From positions 1 to 29,994 of the IMG/VR virus record IMGVR_UViG_3300049255_000046: a stretch of 29,994 bases of DNA; one strand, 5' to 3'. Of this stretch, positions 4,965-13,000 are shown piece by piece. The position numbers were made by a program, and so were the translations under genes. Under the pieces are notes generated by a model that had not been told where the DNA came from, did no database searches, and saw nothing but the letters and a program-made list of their open reading frames with translations. Position 1 is the stretch's first letter. Each line of letters starts with the position of its first letter. The stretch comes from a virus.

Positions 4965-5589
4965 GCTGCCCGGCGAGGTCATTGACGGGGCGTGGTAGGA
5001 TGGAGCTAAGAGTGCGGCTCAATGCCTTACGGCAACGAGGCACCGGCACGGACCGCTGCGGCGTCAAGGTGATCGCAGAACAACGAAACCGCCCGGCGCT
5101 ATGAAGCGATACCCCTTCACGCCTTGAGTGCCTTAGGAAAGCACGGTACCTGGTCACGGATTCCTAACCGCGAGCGCAGCGAGCACCTCCAAGGGCCGTC
5201 CAGGCCCGCATTACTCACCTCCCGCTCAACACTACACCACCGCAACCGCACCGCGAAGCGCAACACCAACAACACCAACAACGAACAAAAAACACAATAA
5301 CCAACACAAAGCAAGGCAGCTAGTTACTAGTTAGTAACTAATAATTAGTAAGTTAGATAGCCTGCAGGTTGCTCGGTTGCTAAATTGCTAGATAGCTTGA
5401 TAGCTGTATAGCTGTATTAGTTAGATTGCTAGATTGCTAGATTGCTAGATTGCTAGATTGCTAAATACCTTGCAATCAATGAACCCCAGTCACTATAACA
5501 CCTATCGGCCCCCACGACCCCAAAACACTGCGCATAGCGCCGAGGTGGAGATTTTTTCAATTTTTTTTCTTGTGGTAAACTGTGGTGAA
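4965..5589. other. Non-coding divergent region, candidate replication origin
   Basis: About 620 bp without a credible gene, between leftward and rightward operons. From about 5200 to 5310 the + strand is A/C-rich. Then come AT-rich inverted repeats: AGTTACT-agtt-AGTAACT (about 5322-5339), then AATAATTAG-like words, then degenerate TAGAT/TAGCT/TTGCTA words leading into five exact GATTGCTA units. After about 5560 the + strand becomes strikingly G/T-rich. Strand-composition reversal, iteron-like repeats and AT-rich DNA at the divergence point together suggest an origin of replication. T-runs at 5551-5556 and 5560-5567 precede the first rightward gene; I could not pick a confident late promoter. 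Confidence 0.5.
5424..5463. repeat. Five tandem GATTGCTA units
   Basis: Exact 8-bp unit GATTGCTA repeated five times (5424-5463). It is preceded by degenerate relatives (TTGCTAAATTGCTAGATAGC, TAGCTGTATAGCTG) from about 5376. The repeats are non-coding and iteron-like in layout, although the 8-bp period is shorter than one helical turn. Confidence 0.9.
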
Positions 5590-5715
5590 ATGGGAGCGAA
5601 GGATGGGAAGGCTGCGAAGCGTCGTGTTGGGCTGCGTGCTGCGAAGCGGTGGATGGTTGCGTGCGAGCGGCGGGTATTGCCGAGTTTGGTGGTAAAGGGG
5701 AAGCGGTATGCCTGA
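5590..5715 (+). CDS. Small basic protein at the head of the late block (41 aa, tentative)
   Basis: ATG 5590 gives MGAKDGKAAKRRVGLRAAKRW..., a Lys/Arg-rich 41-aa product whose stop overlaps the next small ATG (ATGCCTGA). The ribosome site is weak (GGTG), and the frame is open further upstream without a better start. The local G/T-rich composition keeps several frames open, so the call is uncertain. Confidence 0.4.
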   Translation: MGAKDGKAAKRRVGLRAAKRWMVACERRVLPSLVVKGKRYA

Positions 5716-5764
5716 GTGGGCTGAGTGGCCTGAACGTGATGGTGCTGGGGATGAGGAGTGCTAA
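5708..5764 (+). CDS. Very short acidic frame (18 aa, tentative)
   Basis: ATG 5708 reads MPEWAEWPERDGAGDEEC and stops at TAA, whose last A begins the next ATG (TAATG). Overlaps on both sides fit a coupled chain of small frames, but nothing else supports it as a functional protein. It may be only a translational relay. Confidence 0.35.
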   Translation: MPEWAEWPERDGAGDEEC

Positions 5765-6108
5765 TGCGTAGGTGTGTGTGGTTGGTGCTGGTGCTGGTCG
5801 CGGTGGGTGTTGCGACGAGCGGTCGTGGTGAGGTGCGGGCTGCTCCGGTTCCGCAGCCGTCGGCAACGGTGCTGGACGTGTCGCATCGGCTGCCTGCGTC
5901 GGTGAAGAAGGGTGCGTTTGAGCCGATTCCGTGCGTGGTGTTACTGGAGCAGGCGAAGCTCAAGGGGAGTGATCCGGTGGATGCGTTGAACGTTGGGCGG
6001 CTTTTCGGGGTTGCGCTGTTGTTGCGTGGTGCAGCCGGCGGCAAGGTTCCGGAGTCGGTTTTTGACGCGGCGTATGCCGACGTGCTGAACTGCTTTTCGT
6101 GGCAGTAG
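5764..6108 (+). CDS. Secreted small protein with Sec signal peptide (114 aa)
   Basis: From ATG 5764 the product begins MRRCVWLVLVLVAVGVATSG, a positively charged start and hydrophobic core, with a likely signal-peptidase site after GEVRA (about residue 27). The mature part is about 87 aa, includes two cysteines (near PIPC and VLNC) and is helical. It sits immediately before the terminase genes, an odd place for an exported protein. No lipobox is evident. No family is recognised; periplasmic or envelope action (for example exclusion of other phages) is conceivable but unsupported. Confidence 0.65.
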   Translation: MRRCVWLVLVLVAVGVATSGRGEVRAAPVPQPSATVLDVSHRLPASVKKGAFEPIPCVVLLEQAKLKGSDPVDALNVGRLFGVALLLRGAAGGKVPESVFDAAYADVLNCFSWQ

Positions 6109-6109
6109 C

Positions 6110-6628
6110 GTGCGTTTGCGCTGGCATCACTTCTGCGATTCGGTCATTGCCGGAACGATCGTGCACGGCGCAATGAACGACGAGGTGCTCACCGAGGCGG
6201 CGCTTGATGCTTTTGAGATTACGCCCAGCCCCTCGGCCGACCCGGTGAAGATCGCCGATGAGCGCAAGCGGGCATTGCGTAAGGCCAAGAGCCTGCTGCG
6301 TAAGCCGCATGTGAAGATGCGCCTAGCGGAGATTTACGAGCTTGAGAAGTTTGACATCATGGATGCGGTCCGCATGCATATCAAGCATATCAAGGGGTTC
6401 GAGCGGCAAGTAGTTGACGAGCGGACGGGGGAGCTGATGACGGTGCAGGACCCGCCGAACTATGCGGCCTTGAAGGACTACTGGAAGATGACGCTGCCCG
6501 AAGCGCCCAAGACGCTCAACGTGAACCAGCGCAGCGTTAATGTCAATGCGACCTTTGAGGAGGCCCTGCGGAGCACGATGCCGCAAATTAGCGCGCGGGT
6601 CATCGGGAAGGCGAAAGTGCGCGAATGA
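6110..6628 (+). CDS. Terminase small subunit (putative)
   Basis: Up to 172 aa. GTG 6110 follows the previous stop by 1 bp; ATG 6173 (MNDEVLTEAALDAF) is an alternative, and neither has a good ribosome site. The helical N-terminal half (ADERKRALRKAKSLLRKPHVKMRLAEIYELEKFD) and the pattern 'PPNYAALKDYWKMTLPEAPKTLNVNQRS' are typical of phage TerS proteins, which bind pac/cos DNA and regulate the large subunit. Position two genes before a clear large terminase supports this. The next gene starts within its stop (ATGA at 6625). Confidence 0.65.
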   Translation: MRLRWHHFCDSVIAGTIVHGAMNDEVLTEAALDAFEITPSPSADPVKIADERKRALRKAKSLLRKPHVKMRLAEIYELEKFDIMDAVRMHIKHIKGFERQVVDERTGELMTVQDPPNYAALKDYWKMTLPEAPKTLNVNQRSVNVNATFEEALRSTMPQISARVIGKAKVRE

Positions 6629-6960
6629 CGCCGGAATGTTTAATCGAGGCGGTCATGCGTGGCCTGGTGCGTGCGGTGCTCGAATCGGGGGTGAAAGACC
6701 GGACCGCAGCGCCGCGAGGGAAGCGAAGCGTAGCAAAACGGCTGCCGGCGCGCAAGCGGCAAGCACTGGTTTCACGTGAAACCCTGCAAGCCGCGCAACC
6801 GCCCGTGCAGGCTTCGATGTTTGAGCCGCCCTCGCCCGGCGTGCCGAGCCCGCGCGAGTTGGATGAGATCATGGAGTCGATCGAGTCCCAGCTTCGCGGG
6901 GAGGTGCCCGAAGGCTATCGCGTGCCGTCCGAAGGAGACCAACGCTGGATGGGGAGATAA
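6625..6960 (+). CDS. Unknown protein between terminase subunits (111 aa)
   Basis: ATG 6625 overlaps the TerS stop (ATGA). The N-terminal third is a short helix (CLIEAVMRGLVRAVLESG), then a Lys/Arg/Ala-rich linker, then a Pro-rich stretch and an acidic helix (SPRELDEIMESIESQLRGEVPEGYRV). It has low complexity and looks partly disordered. It may help assemble the packaging motor, judged only from position. Confidence 0.65.
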   Translation: MTPECLIEAVMRGLVRAVLESGVKDRTAAPRGKRSVAKRLPARKRQALVSRETLQAAQPPVQASMFEPPSPGVPSPRELDEIMESIESQLRGEVPEGYRVPSEGDQRWMGR

Positions 6961-6967
6961 GCCCGGC

Positions 6968-9034
6968 GTGAATAATGCTGCGCGACCAAAGGTTCTCGAC
7001 CAGCTTCACCCGCGCGCTATTGCCATCTTCAAGCAGATGGGGTTTGCTGTTCCCGAAGGTTACAGCGACGACGGCGTACCGTTCTTTACGGGGGTGCCGA
7101 ACGACACCTGGCGCGCCCTTGAAGCCAACCACCCCAAACTCTTAGCCGAACTGCTGCACATCCTACGCACGGACTTTCCGACGTTTTGCATCTTGTGCGA
7201 AAAGATTTTCGCCAAGAAGGTCGGCCGGCTCATTCCTTTCGTGTTCAATCGCCCGCAACTGATCGCCTGGAACACGATGGCCGAGCAGCTTGCCGAAGGT
7301 AAGACGCTCTTCCTCGTGTTCTTAAAGTCGCGGCAGGTCGGCATCTCGACCTTGGTCGGGGCGTTCCAGCACTGGCAGGTCTGGCGTCTCTCGGATATTG
7401 AGTGTTCGATGGTTGGGCACGAGAAGGCGCTCGTGCATAGCTTTATCGATCGCTTGCGTATCTTCCATGACGAATTGCCGCCGATTGCAGGTATTGCACG
7501 CCGGCTGCGGAGCGATTCGCAAAAAGCGCGCGTTCCCAAAGACGAACTGTACTATGCGGATATGCGCAGTAAGATTACGACCGTTGTTGCTAAGAACGTC
7601 GAGTCTCGCGGCCGCTCGTCAACGCATGTCCTCCTCTCGGAACTTGCCTTTTACGACGATCCCGACTCGCTCTTGCAATCGCTCTTGCCGCAGTTGCCGC
7701 CGGTTGGAAGTGAAGCGCGCAAGCAATGCTCGGTCATTATCGAGACGACCCCAAATGGGAAAAATGCGTTCTACGATATGTGGCAACAAACGAAGTTGTA
7801 TGCTACCGAGTGGGTCCTCATCTTCTTGCCGTGGATGGTCATGGAGGATGAATACAGCCTTGAACCGCCCAAGGGCTGGCGCATGGATGACGACGAGTTA
7901 GCGTTGCAAAAGCGTCTCTCGCATATTCGCAAACAGATCGACGGCAAAACGGTCACGCGCGCGCAAATGTACTGGCGCCACCATACGCTCAATTCGGACT
8001 ACCGCGGCGATATCGACCGCTTCGATATGGAGTATCCAAGCGACGATGAAACGTGCTTCCTGATTAAGTCGCGCTCCATGTTCAAATCGCAAATGCGGTA
8101 TCTGCAAGCGTGTGTCGTGGAAAACGAATCACGCGCGCCGGAGATGTTTAAAAAGCGGCAGATGGAATGTACGGGAAAGTTTGTTCGCGGTGATTTACGC
8201 TTCGAGCGGTTTAACAATCCGTTCGGGCCGCAAAAGGCCACGCTTGCACAGTTGCGCCTAGAGCCGGAGTTTAAGGCAACTCCGGACGGGCATCTACTTG
8301 TTTGGTCTCCGCCGCAAGTCGGACATACCTACGTCATCGGCATGGATTGCGCCTCGGGGATACTCGAACGCGATAATGCCGTTGCGTGCGTGATCGACGT
8401 AAACGAAGGGCGGCAAGTCGCAGAGTACGCGCATAGCATAGGGCCCGAAGATTTTTCGGACTTCGCCGTTGCCCTCGGGTACTGGTACAACACCGCCATG
8501 CTCTACCCGGAGATCAACGGCGTCGGCACGGTCTGTATCAAACGCCTTAAACAAGTCTGGCAGTACCCGATGGTTGGGCGTGAAGAGAAGTGGGATGAAA
8601 TCGGCGTGAAGGCCAACAAGTTCGGTCACTACACGAACGATATGAATAAGCCTATTATGATTTCGTTCTTGAAGTATCTGGTTGACGAACATTACTTGAG
8701 CATTGCCTCCGATGCGCTGCTCTCCGAGATGTCTACCTTCATCGTCTCCAATTCCAGCGGCTACGAGAGCTTCGAGGCCGACGGCAACAGCCGCGACGAT
8801 CGCGTCATGGCGCTTGCCCTTGCCTGCTACGTCATCCGGCAGTCGCCCAAGCTCACGGCCTTGCTTCCCGGCAAGCCGCACGCCGCCGGCATTCCGCAGG
8901 CCGCGATCAACGATAGCCCGCCGCCAGGGTGGGATAGGCCCGAACTGCCGGACGTGGTAAAATCGCAAATGGAAAGCACCTGGTCGCCCCCTTGGAACCC
9001 GGTGCGGAGCGAATTGGAAATGGTGGACTTGTAG
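6968..9034 (+). CDS. terL: Terminase large subunit (ATPase-nuclease)
   Basis: 688 aa from GTG 6968, which follows the preceding stop by 7 bp and has GGGGAG upstream; the frame is open further left but would run through the neighbouring gene. ATPase motor: adenine-binding-like FNRPQ (93-97), Walker A variant KSRQVGIST (120-128), a hydrophobic strand ending SELAF (Walker B position), and the coupling motif ETTPNG. Nuclease domain: GMDCASG (first Asp), LYPEINGVG (Glu) and DDRVMALALA (last Asp). It packages DNA into proheads through the portal, cutting concatemers. The protein is on the long side for the family and has a Pro-rich tail. Confidence 0.93.
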   Translation: MNNAARPKVLDQLHPRAIAIFKQMGFAVPEGYSDDGVPFFTGVPNDTWRALEANHPKLLAELLHILRTDFPTFCILCEKIFAKKVGRLIPFVFNRPQLIAWNTMAEQLAEGKTLFLVFLKSRQVGISTLVGAFQHWQVWRLSDIECSMVGHEKALVHSFIDRLRIFHDELPPIAGIARRLRSDSQKARVPKDELYYADMRSKITTVVAKNVESRGRSSTHVLLSELAFYDDPDSLLQSLLPQLPPVGSEARKQCSVIIETTPNGKNAFYDMWQQTKLYATEWVLIFLPWMVMEDEYSLEPPKGWRMDDDELALQKRLSHIRKQIDGKTVTRAQMYWRHHTLNSDYRGDIDRFDMEYPSDDETCFLIKSRSMFKSQMRYLQACVVENESRAPEMFKKRQMECTGKFVRGDLRFERFNNPFGPQKATLAQLRLEPEFKATPDGHLLVWSPPQVGHTYVIGMDCASGILERDNAVACVIDVNEGRQVAEYAHSIGPEDFSDFAVALGYWYNTAMLYPEINGVGTVCIKRLKQVWQYPMVGREEKWDEIGVKANKFGHYTNDMNKPIMISFLKYLVDEHYLSIASDALLSEMSTFIVSNSSGYESFEADGNSRDDRVMALALACYVIRQSPKLTALLPGKPHAAGIPQAAINDSPPPGWDRPELPDVVKSQMESTWSPPWNPVRSELEMVDL

Positions 9035-9457
9035 ATGGCCAGGTACGATTTCGTATGTCGGATCGACGGCCGCTTCGAGGTGTCGCTGCCCATGTGCGGC
9101 GCGATCGAAGCCGCCTGCCCGACCTGCGGCGCGCAGGCGAAGCGCATCTACACCCTGCCGCAATTCACCCAAGATACCCTGCGCCTCTGGCGCAACCATA
9201 TCGACGGATCGCGCTTCTCCTACACCCTCGGGCAAGAGATGCCCGAGACGCGCCGGGACCTCGAACGGCTCTACATCCAGAAGGGCTGGGAGCCGGTCAG
9301 CAAAGCGACGATGCCGGAGGAGTGGAAGGAAAACGCCGAGTACCGCGCCCAGGTCGATGCTGGCGGGCAGCGCGAAAAGCCCAAGCCGGACGATACATCC
9401 AAGGGGACCAAGGTGGCCGACCTCGTTCGGGCTGCGCGCTTTAGGGTGAACCCATGA
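9035..9457 (+). CDS. FmdB-like zinc-ribbon protein (140 aa)
   Basis: ATG 9035 follows the TerL TAG with no gap. It starts MARYDFVCRIDGRFEVSLPM and has a CPTCGAQAKRIYT knuckle. This resembles the FmdB-type zinc ribbon 'YDF.C..CG..FE....CP.CG..A.RI', but the first CxxC has only one Cys. The C-terminal two-thirds is charged and partly helical. Such ribbons are frequent between terminase and portal genes in phages; the function is unknown. Its TGA overlaps the portal ATG. Confidence 0.65.
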   Translation: MARYDFVCRIDGRFEVSLPMCGAIEAACPTCGAQAKRIYTLPQFTQDTLRLWRNHIDGSRFSYTLGQEMPETRRDLERLYIQKGWEPVSKATMPEEWKENAEYRAQVDAGGQREKPKPDDTSKGTKVADLVRAARFRVNP

Positions 9458-11349
9458 GGACCGAAACGGTCGATCCCGAATACCAAACCAAACTCGTGCG
9501 CCATGTGGTGCGCCTCATTTCGATGGCCGACAAGGGCGAGGACGCCAGGCGCAAGTCCGACCGCGTTGGCGGCAATCTCTACTACGGCAAGCATTGGAAC
9601 GTCGCGGTCGCAAGCTCGCGCTCGGCGCTCGTGGTCAACCTCTCGAAGGCGCTCATCGATCATAAGATCAGCATCATGACCAAGCAGCGCCCGCTTCCGG
9701 TCATTGAAGCGACCGACGTTGGCGATGAGGAGTCCGCGCGCCTTATGCGCTCGTGCATCATGCAATGGTGGGACCGCGACCGGATGCAGCGCAAACTCGA
9801 ACAGGCGCTCTTCCTCGCCAACACGACCCGCAGTTCGGCGATCAAAGTCCTTTGGGATTCGACCCTCAACGATCGCGCGGGGGACATTACCTGCGACGTG
9901 ATCCCCGGCTGGCGTCTCATCGTGGACCCGCGCACGACCAACCCCAAGCGGATGCAGTACGCGGGCGACCGGGCGACCATGACGCGCTCTCGTGCGATGC
10001 TGCTCTACCCGCAGGCCGCCGCGCGCATCCAAGATGCCCCATCTGCGACCGACCAAGGCCCGCAGGCAAACGCCGTGGGGCGCGGCTCACCGCTGCGCGA
10101 CCCCTGGCAAAAACTTTCGTTCGATACCTCCACCACCGGCATCGTCAACGGCACGCCGACCCTCTTTAGCGGCGGCGGCCCCAACCACCCAAGCGGCATC
10201 GAAGAGATGGTCGAGGTGGCGGAGGTCTACCTGAAGGACCATACGCTGGTCGAGAAGATGCAGCCCAAGAAGCACCCGACCACGGGGCAAGTCCTACAGA
10301 AGCCGACGATGGACGCGCAGGGGATGCCGCAGTTCCGCGAGATCGAGCCGACAAAGCATGTTGTGGACGGCTTCGAGATTCACACACCGAACTTCGAACT
10401 CGTCATGGAAGATGTTCTGGAGCCCGTGCAGGTGTTTAAGTACCCGCACTGGCGTCGCGTGACGGTCATGCTGGACGGCTCGCCGGATTCGCAACTGCTC
10501 GAAGATGTTGCCTGGGACTTTCCGCTGCCGTATGCCTTCGTGCATGACGGCCAGGCGCTCGAAGGGTTCTGGGTCAAGGGCTCGATTTTGGACCTCGAAA
10601 CGCTGCAGGGCGCGCTGAACGTGTCGCTCTCGACCATGCTCGACAACCTGCGCTTCTCGGCCTACCGGGCCTATATTGCCTACAACGGCTCGCTGCTCGA
10701 ACGAACAAACATGAACCTCTCGCCCGGCGAGATTATCCGGGCCGGCGAGAAGGGCACGATCGAACCGCTGCCCGTTCCGGATGTGTCCCCTGCCTGGTTC
10801 CAATGGGTGAACTTCGTCATGTCGCTCATGGAGCGGGTCTTAGGCGCAACGGGCATCATGCAGGGCGAAGCGGCCGGCCGTGTGGATTCTGCGGCAGGCT
10901 ACGATATGTTAGCTGAGATCGGCGGCTCGCGCATCGTGAAGGCCGCGCAGCGCATGGAGTCGGCCATCTCCGATGTCGCGGCCATCGTCGGGGAGATCAT
11001 GCAACGCAAGTACACCGAGCGGCACGCCGTCGAGGTGGAGGACGCGACCGGGAACGTCACCTTCGAGCGCATCACCCCGGGCTCTCTGCTCGGGTCGTTC
11101 TCCTATAAGACCCTTACCGGAAGTAGCCTCGCATGGTCCGAATCCTCCATTCGGGCGCGGGTCATGGAAGAGTTTAACCTGGGGCTGCGCGATAAGGTCA
11201 GCGTATGGAAGGCCATGCATATCGAGGACTGGCGTCAGATCATGAAGCGCATGGAGACGCTGCCGGCGCAGTTGCAGCCCGCGCCGCCGCCACGGACCCG
11301 CAAGAGCATCCCGGCCCACCAGCATCCCCCCAAAGGCAGGCGCGCATGA
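9454..11349 (+). CDS. Portal protein
   Basis: 631 aa. It lies directly after the terminase genes and before scaffold and capsid. It has portal-like content: helical N-terminus, 'GNLYYGKHW', 'NLSKALIDHKISIMTKQRP', 'KVLWDSTLNDRAGDITCDVIPGWRLIVDP' (a wing-like beta region), and a long C-terminal helical stem and crown (MSLMERVLGATGIMQGEAAGRVDSAAGYDMLAE). The protein forms the dodecameric ring at one capsid vertex through which DNA is pumped. The C-terminal tail is Pro/Arg-rich. The ATGA overlap at 11346 couples it to the next small gene. Confidence 0.88.
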   Translation: MRTETVDPEYQTKLVRHVVRLISMADKGEDARRKSDRVGGNLYYGKHWNVAVASSRSALVVNLSKALIDHKISIMTKQRPLPVIEATDVGDEESARLMRSCIMQWWDRDRMQRKLEQALFLANTTRSSAIKVLWDSTLNDRAGDITCDVIPGWRLIVDPRTTNPKRMQYAGDRATMTRSRAMLLYPQAAARIQDAPSATDQGPQANAVGRGSPLRDPWQKLSFDTSTTGIVNGTPTLFSGGGPNHPSGIEEMVEVAEVYLKDHTLVEKMQPKKHPTTGQVLQKPTMDAQGMPQFREIEPTKHVVDGFEIHTPNFELVMEDVLEPVQVFKYPHWRRVTVMLDGSPDSQLLEDVAWDFPLPYAFVHDGQALEGFWVKGSILDLETLQGALNVSLSTMLDNLRFSAYRAYIAYNGSLLERTNMNLSPGEIIRAGEKGTIEPLPVPDVSPAWFQWVNFVMSLMERVLGATGIMQGEAAGRVDSAAGYDMLAEIGGSRIVKAAQRMESAISDVAAIVGEIMQRKYTERHAVEVEDATGNVTFERITPGSLLGSFSYKTLTGSSLAWSESSIRARVMEEFNLGLRDKVSVWKAMHIEDWRQIMKRMETLPAQLQPAPPPRTRKSIPAHQHPPKGRRA

Positions 11350-11528
11350 GTGAAGAGGCCCTGCGGAACACCCTCGCCCGGTTACGGGAAGAGAACCCGG
11401 AGGTCGTTCGCGAGTTGCTAGAGGTGCTTGAGCGGCCAAAGTATTCGCAGCAGATCGTGCTCAAGTTTAACCAGCATCGGCTGGCCTACGCTGAGTTTAG
11501 CCACACCGCACGGGGCAGGACAAAGTAG
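11346..11528 (+). CDS. Small protein coupled to the portal gene (60 aa)
   Basis: ATG 11346 overlaps the portal stop. The product MSEEALRNTLARLREENPEVVRELLEVLERP... is mostly acidic amphipathic helix with a basic C-terminal end (HTARGRTK). No family recognised. It is the last gene before the intrinsic terminator at 11587-11629, so it closes the packaging sub-operon. Confidence 0.65.
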   Translation: MSEEALRNTLARLREENPEVVRELLEVLERPKYSQQIVLKFNQHRLAYAEFSHTARGRTK

Positions 11529-11586
11529 ACAAGTTTTTACCTGCATGGTAAGGTGGAATCGGTAAACGGACCATTGGTACCCATCC

Positions 11587-11629
11587 AAGGTTGCTCGCAG
11601 CGCTTCGGCGCGGTTAGCAACCTTTTTTT
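11587..11629 (+). terminator. Intrinsic terminator inside the late operon
   Basis: AAGGTTGCT (11587-11595) pairs with AGCAACCTT (11616-11624); inside is a GCGC-TTCG-GCGC tetraloop hairpin (11600-11611). The stem runs directly into seven T (11623-11629). The preceding 60 bp (11529-11586) also hold small stems (TTACC/GGTAA, ACCATTGGT). Confidence 0.88.
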
Positions 11630-11639
11630 ATGAGGGAAC

Positions 11640-12161
11640 GTGTCGGTAGGAATTGGCCCCGGGCAACCGCCCATGACCGCCCCGCAGCAGAGTCAACTTG
11701 CCGCGGCCCTTGGCGCTTCCGCGCCGCCCGCGAACGCCCAGACCCCGACCCAGCGGCTTGACCCGCAGCACGAGTGGTTCATCGCCGTGCAGCGCGTGCG
11801 GATGACCCTGCGCGACATCATCGACCGCAACCTTGACGACCGCGATCCGGTCACGCAAAGCCTCTTCGTGGCCATGCACATCGCCACGGAGAAACTGCTC
11901 GCGCAGATCGATCCGAAGATCACGGCGCTCCTGTGCGCCGCGTCGATCGTCAAGGGCATTAACCCGAACCTTGGCTCGCAGCTTGAAATGCTGGCCGCTC
12001 AAAGTTCTGCGCCTCCTACGGTCCCGGGAGTTCCGCAGGTTGCCGCGCCACCTCCCCTCGGCGGGATGGGCGCGGGCGGACCAACGGCAGGGCCGCCGAC
12101 GGGGATGCCTCCGGGCATGCCGATGGTGCCCCCTGTGTCGCCCGGAATGCCTCCGGGTTAA
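11640..12161 (+). CDS. Pro/Gly-rich structural protein (173 aa), unknown
   Basis: GTG 11640 has GAGGGA just upstream (short spacing); ATG 11673 is an alternative. Layout: a Pro/Gln/Ala-rich N-terminus, a helical core (HEWFIAVQRVRMTLRDIIDRNLDD...VAMHIATEKLLAQIDPKITALLC), and a Pro/Gly/Met-rich low-complexity tail ending in repeated MPPG motifs. It lies between two intrinsic terminators, before scaffold and capsid genes. It is likely a virion or head-assembly component, inferred from context. Confidence 0.65.
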   Translation: MSVGIGPGQPPMTAPQQSQLAAALGASAPPANAQTPTQRLDPQHEWFIAVQRVRMTLRDIIDRNLDDRDPVTQSLFVAMHIATEKLLAQIDPKITALLCAASIVKGINPNLGSQLEMLAAQSSAPPTVPGVPQVAAPPPLGGMGAGGPTAGPPTGMPPGMPMVPPVSPGMPPG

Positions 12162-12187
12162 GCCTTCGGCAGAAAGGAAGCTCCGCA

Positions 12188-12229
12188 ATGCGTAAGCACA
12201 AGCGTGGCAAAAAGGGTCGCAAAAAGTAG
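12188..12229 (+). CDS. 13-aa highly basic micropeptide
   Basis: ATG 12188 with AAAGGAAG at ideal spacing (7 nt) reads MRKHKRGKKGRKK and stops with TAG. Ten of thirteen residues are Lys, Arg or His. A strong ribosome site on so short a frame, between two structural genes and just before a terminator, suggests it is translated. It could bind DNA or RNA or serve as a leader peptide for the terminator 26 bp downstream. Confidence 0.5.
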   Translation: MRKHKRGKKGRKK

Positions 12230-12254
12230 CCCCGCTGCAGTAGTCATCCACCGG

Positions 12255-12286
12255 CCGGGAGCGGTGTATATCTCCCGGAACTTTTT
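12255..12286 (+). terminator. Intrinsic terminator before the scaffold gene
   Basis: CCGGGAG (12255-12261) pairs with CTCCCGG (12272-12278) around a 10-nt loop, followed by AAC and five T (12282-12286). It is the second terminator in the late operon; capsid genes downstream must be reached by read-through, antitermination or a promoter I cannot see. Confidence 0.8.
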
Positions 12287-12307
12287 CATTCCCAGGGGAT
12301 ACCAGTT

Positions 12308-12994
12308 ATGAACGAATCAATAAACGACCAGCCAACAACAAGCGTAGAGGCCCCGCAAACACCGCAAGCGCCACAGGCGATCTATGAGGCCGACCCGCGC
12401 ATGCTTGCGCTGCATAACGAATTGCAGCAGTACCAGCAGGCGATAATGGAGTTGCAGCCGCACGCGCCGATTATCGAGCGGCTCGTCTCCGACCCGGACG
12501 CTAAGAAGTTTGTGCAAGAGGCGCTCGCGTCGTACACGGAAATGCAGAAGCGGCGCGAGCCGGAACTGCCGGCCGAGTTGCGCCCGCTCGAATCGAAGAT
12601 CACCAAGCTCAATGAGTACGTCGAGAACCTGCAGCAGCGCGAGCAGCAGGCCACGCAGGCCGCGCAGCAGCAGGCTTTTCAGGCCGAGTACGCCTATGCC
12701 GAGCGCCTCGTTGCGCAGCACCCGGAGTTGGCCGAGGATAACTATTTCGCGATCCAGGCGTTAAAACAGTACGCCACGCAAAACGGAATTTCGCTTGAGC
12801 AAGCCTATAAACGGCGCGGCTCGCAATTCCTCAAACAAGATACGGCACCTGCGCTGCCGTCAAGTCTGCGCGCAGATTTAGGGGAACTCGGAGTGCCGAC
12901 CGGCGAGCGATCGACCGGCGCGGCACCTCCAACTGCTGTCAGTTTCCGCGATGCTTTGCTCGCGAAAATGCGACAGGAACAACGAGGAGCATAA
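12308..12994 (+). CDS. Scaffolding protein (putative)
   Basis: 228 aa from ATG 12308, immediately before the major capsid gene. The sequence is Gln/Glu/Ala-rich with a long predicted coiled coil (LHNELQQYQQAIMELQ...ESKITKLNEYVENLQQREQQ), disordered ends and a C-terminal helix with basic residues (SFRDALLAKMRQEQRGA). This is the expected architecture of phage scaffolds, which line the inside of the prohead and leave during packaging. The call rests on composition and position, not on specific motifs. Confidence 0.75.
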   Translation: MNESINDQPTTSVEAPQTPQAPQAIYEADPRMLALHNELQQYQQAIMELQPHAPIIERLVSDPDAKKFVQEALASYTEMQKRREPELPAELRPLESKITKLNEYVENLQQREQQATQAAQQQAFQAEYAYAERLVAQHPELAEDNYFAIQALKQYATQNGISLEQAYKRRGSQFLKQDTAPALPSSLRADLGELGVPTGERSTGAAPPTAVSFRDALLAKMRQEQRGA

Positions 12995-13000
12995 CGATTC

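Noticed and set aside
4942-5314. Two minus-strand frames (71 and 65 codons) in the divergent region
   Set aside because: No ribosome site, no family, and they overlap the promoter and repeat region.
5376-5463. CRISPR-like array from repeated TTGCTAG words
   Set aside because: Repeats are contiguous 8-mers with no spacers, and no Cas genes accompany them; the Cas4-like nuclease is of phage type.
5453-6044. Long minus-strand frames rich in Pro, Ser, Thr, His over 5453-6044
   Set aside because: Product of the G/T-rich + strand composition; they overlap the signal-peptide gene and lack ribosome sites.
8294-9235. 313-codon minus-strand frame inside the terminase gene
   Set aside because: Antisense to a clearly recognised terminase; codon-composition shadow.
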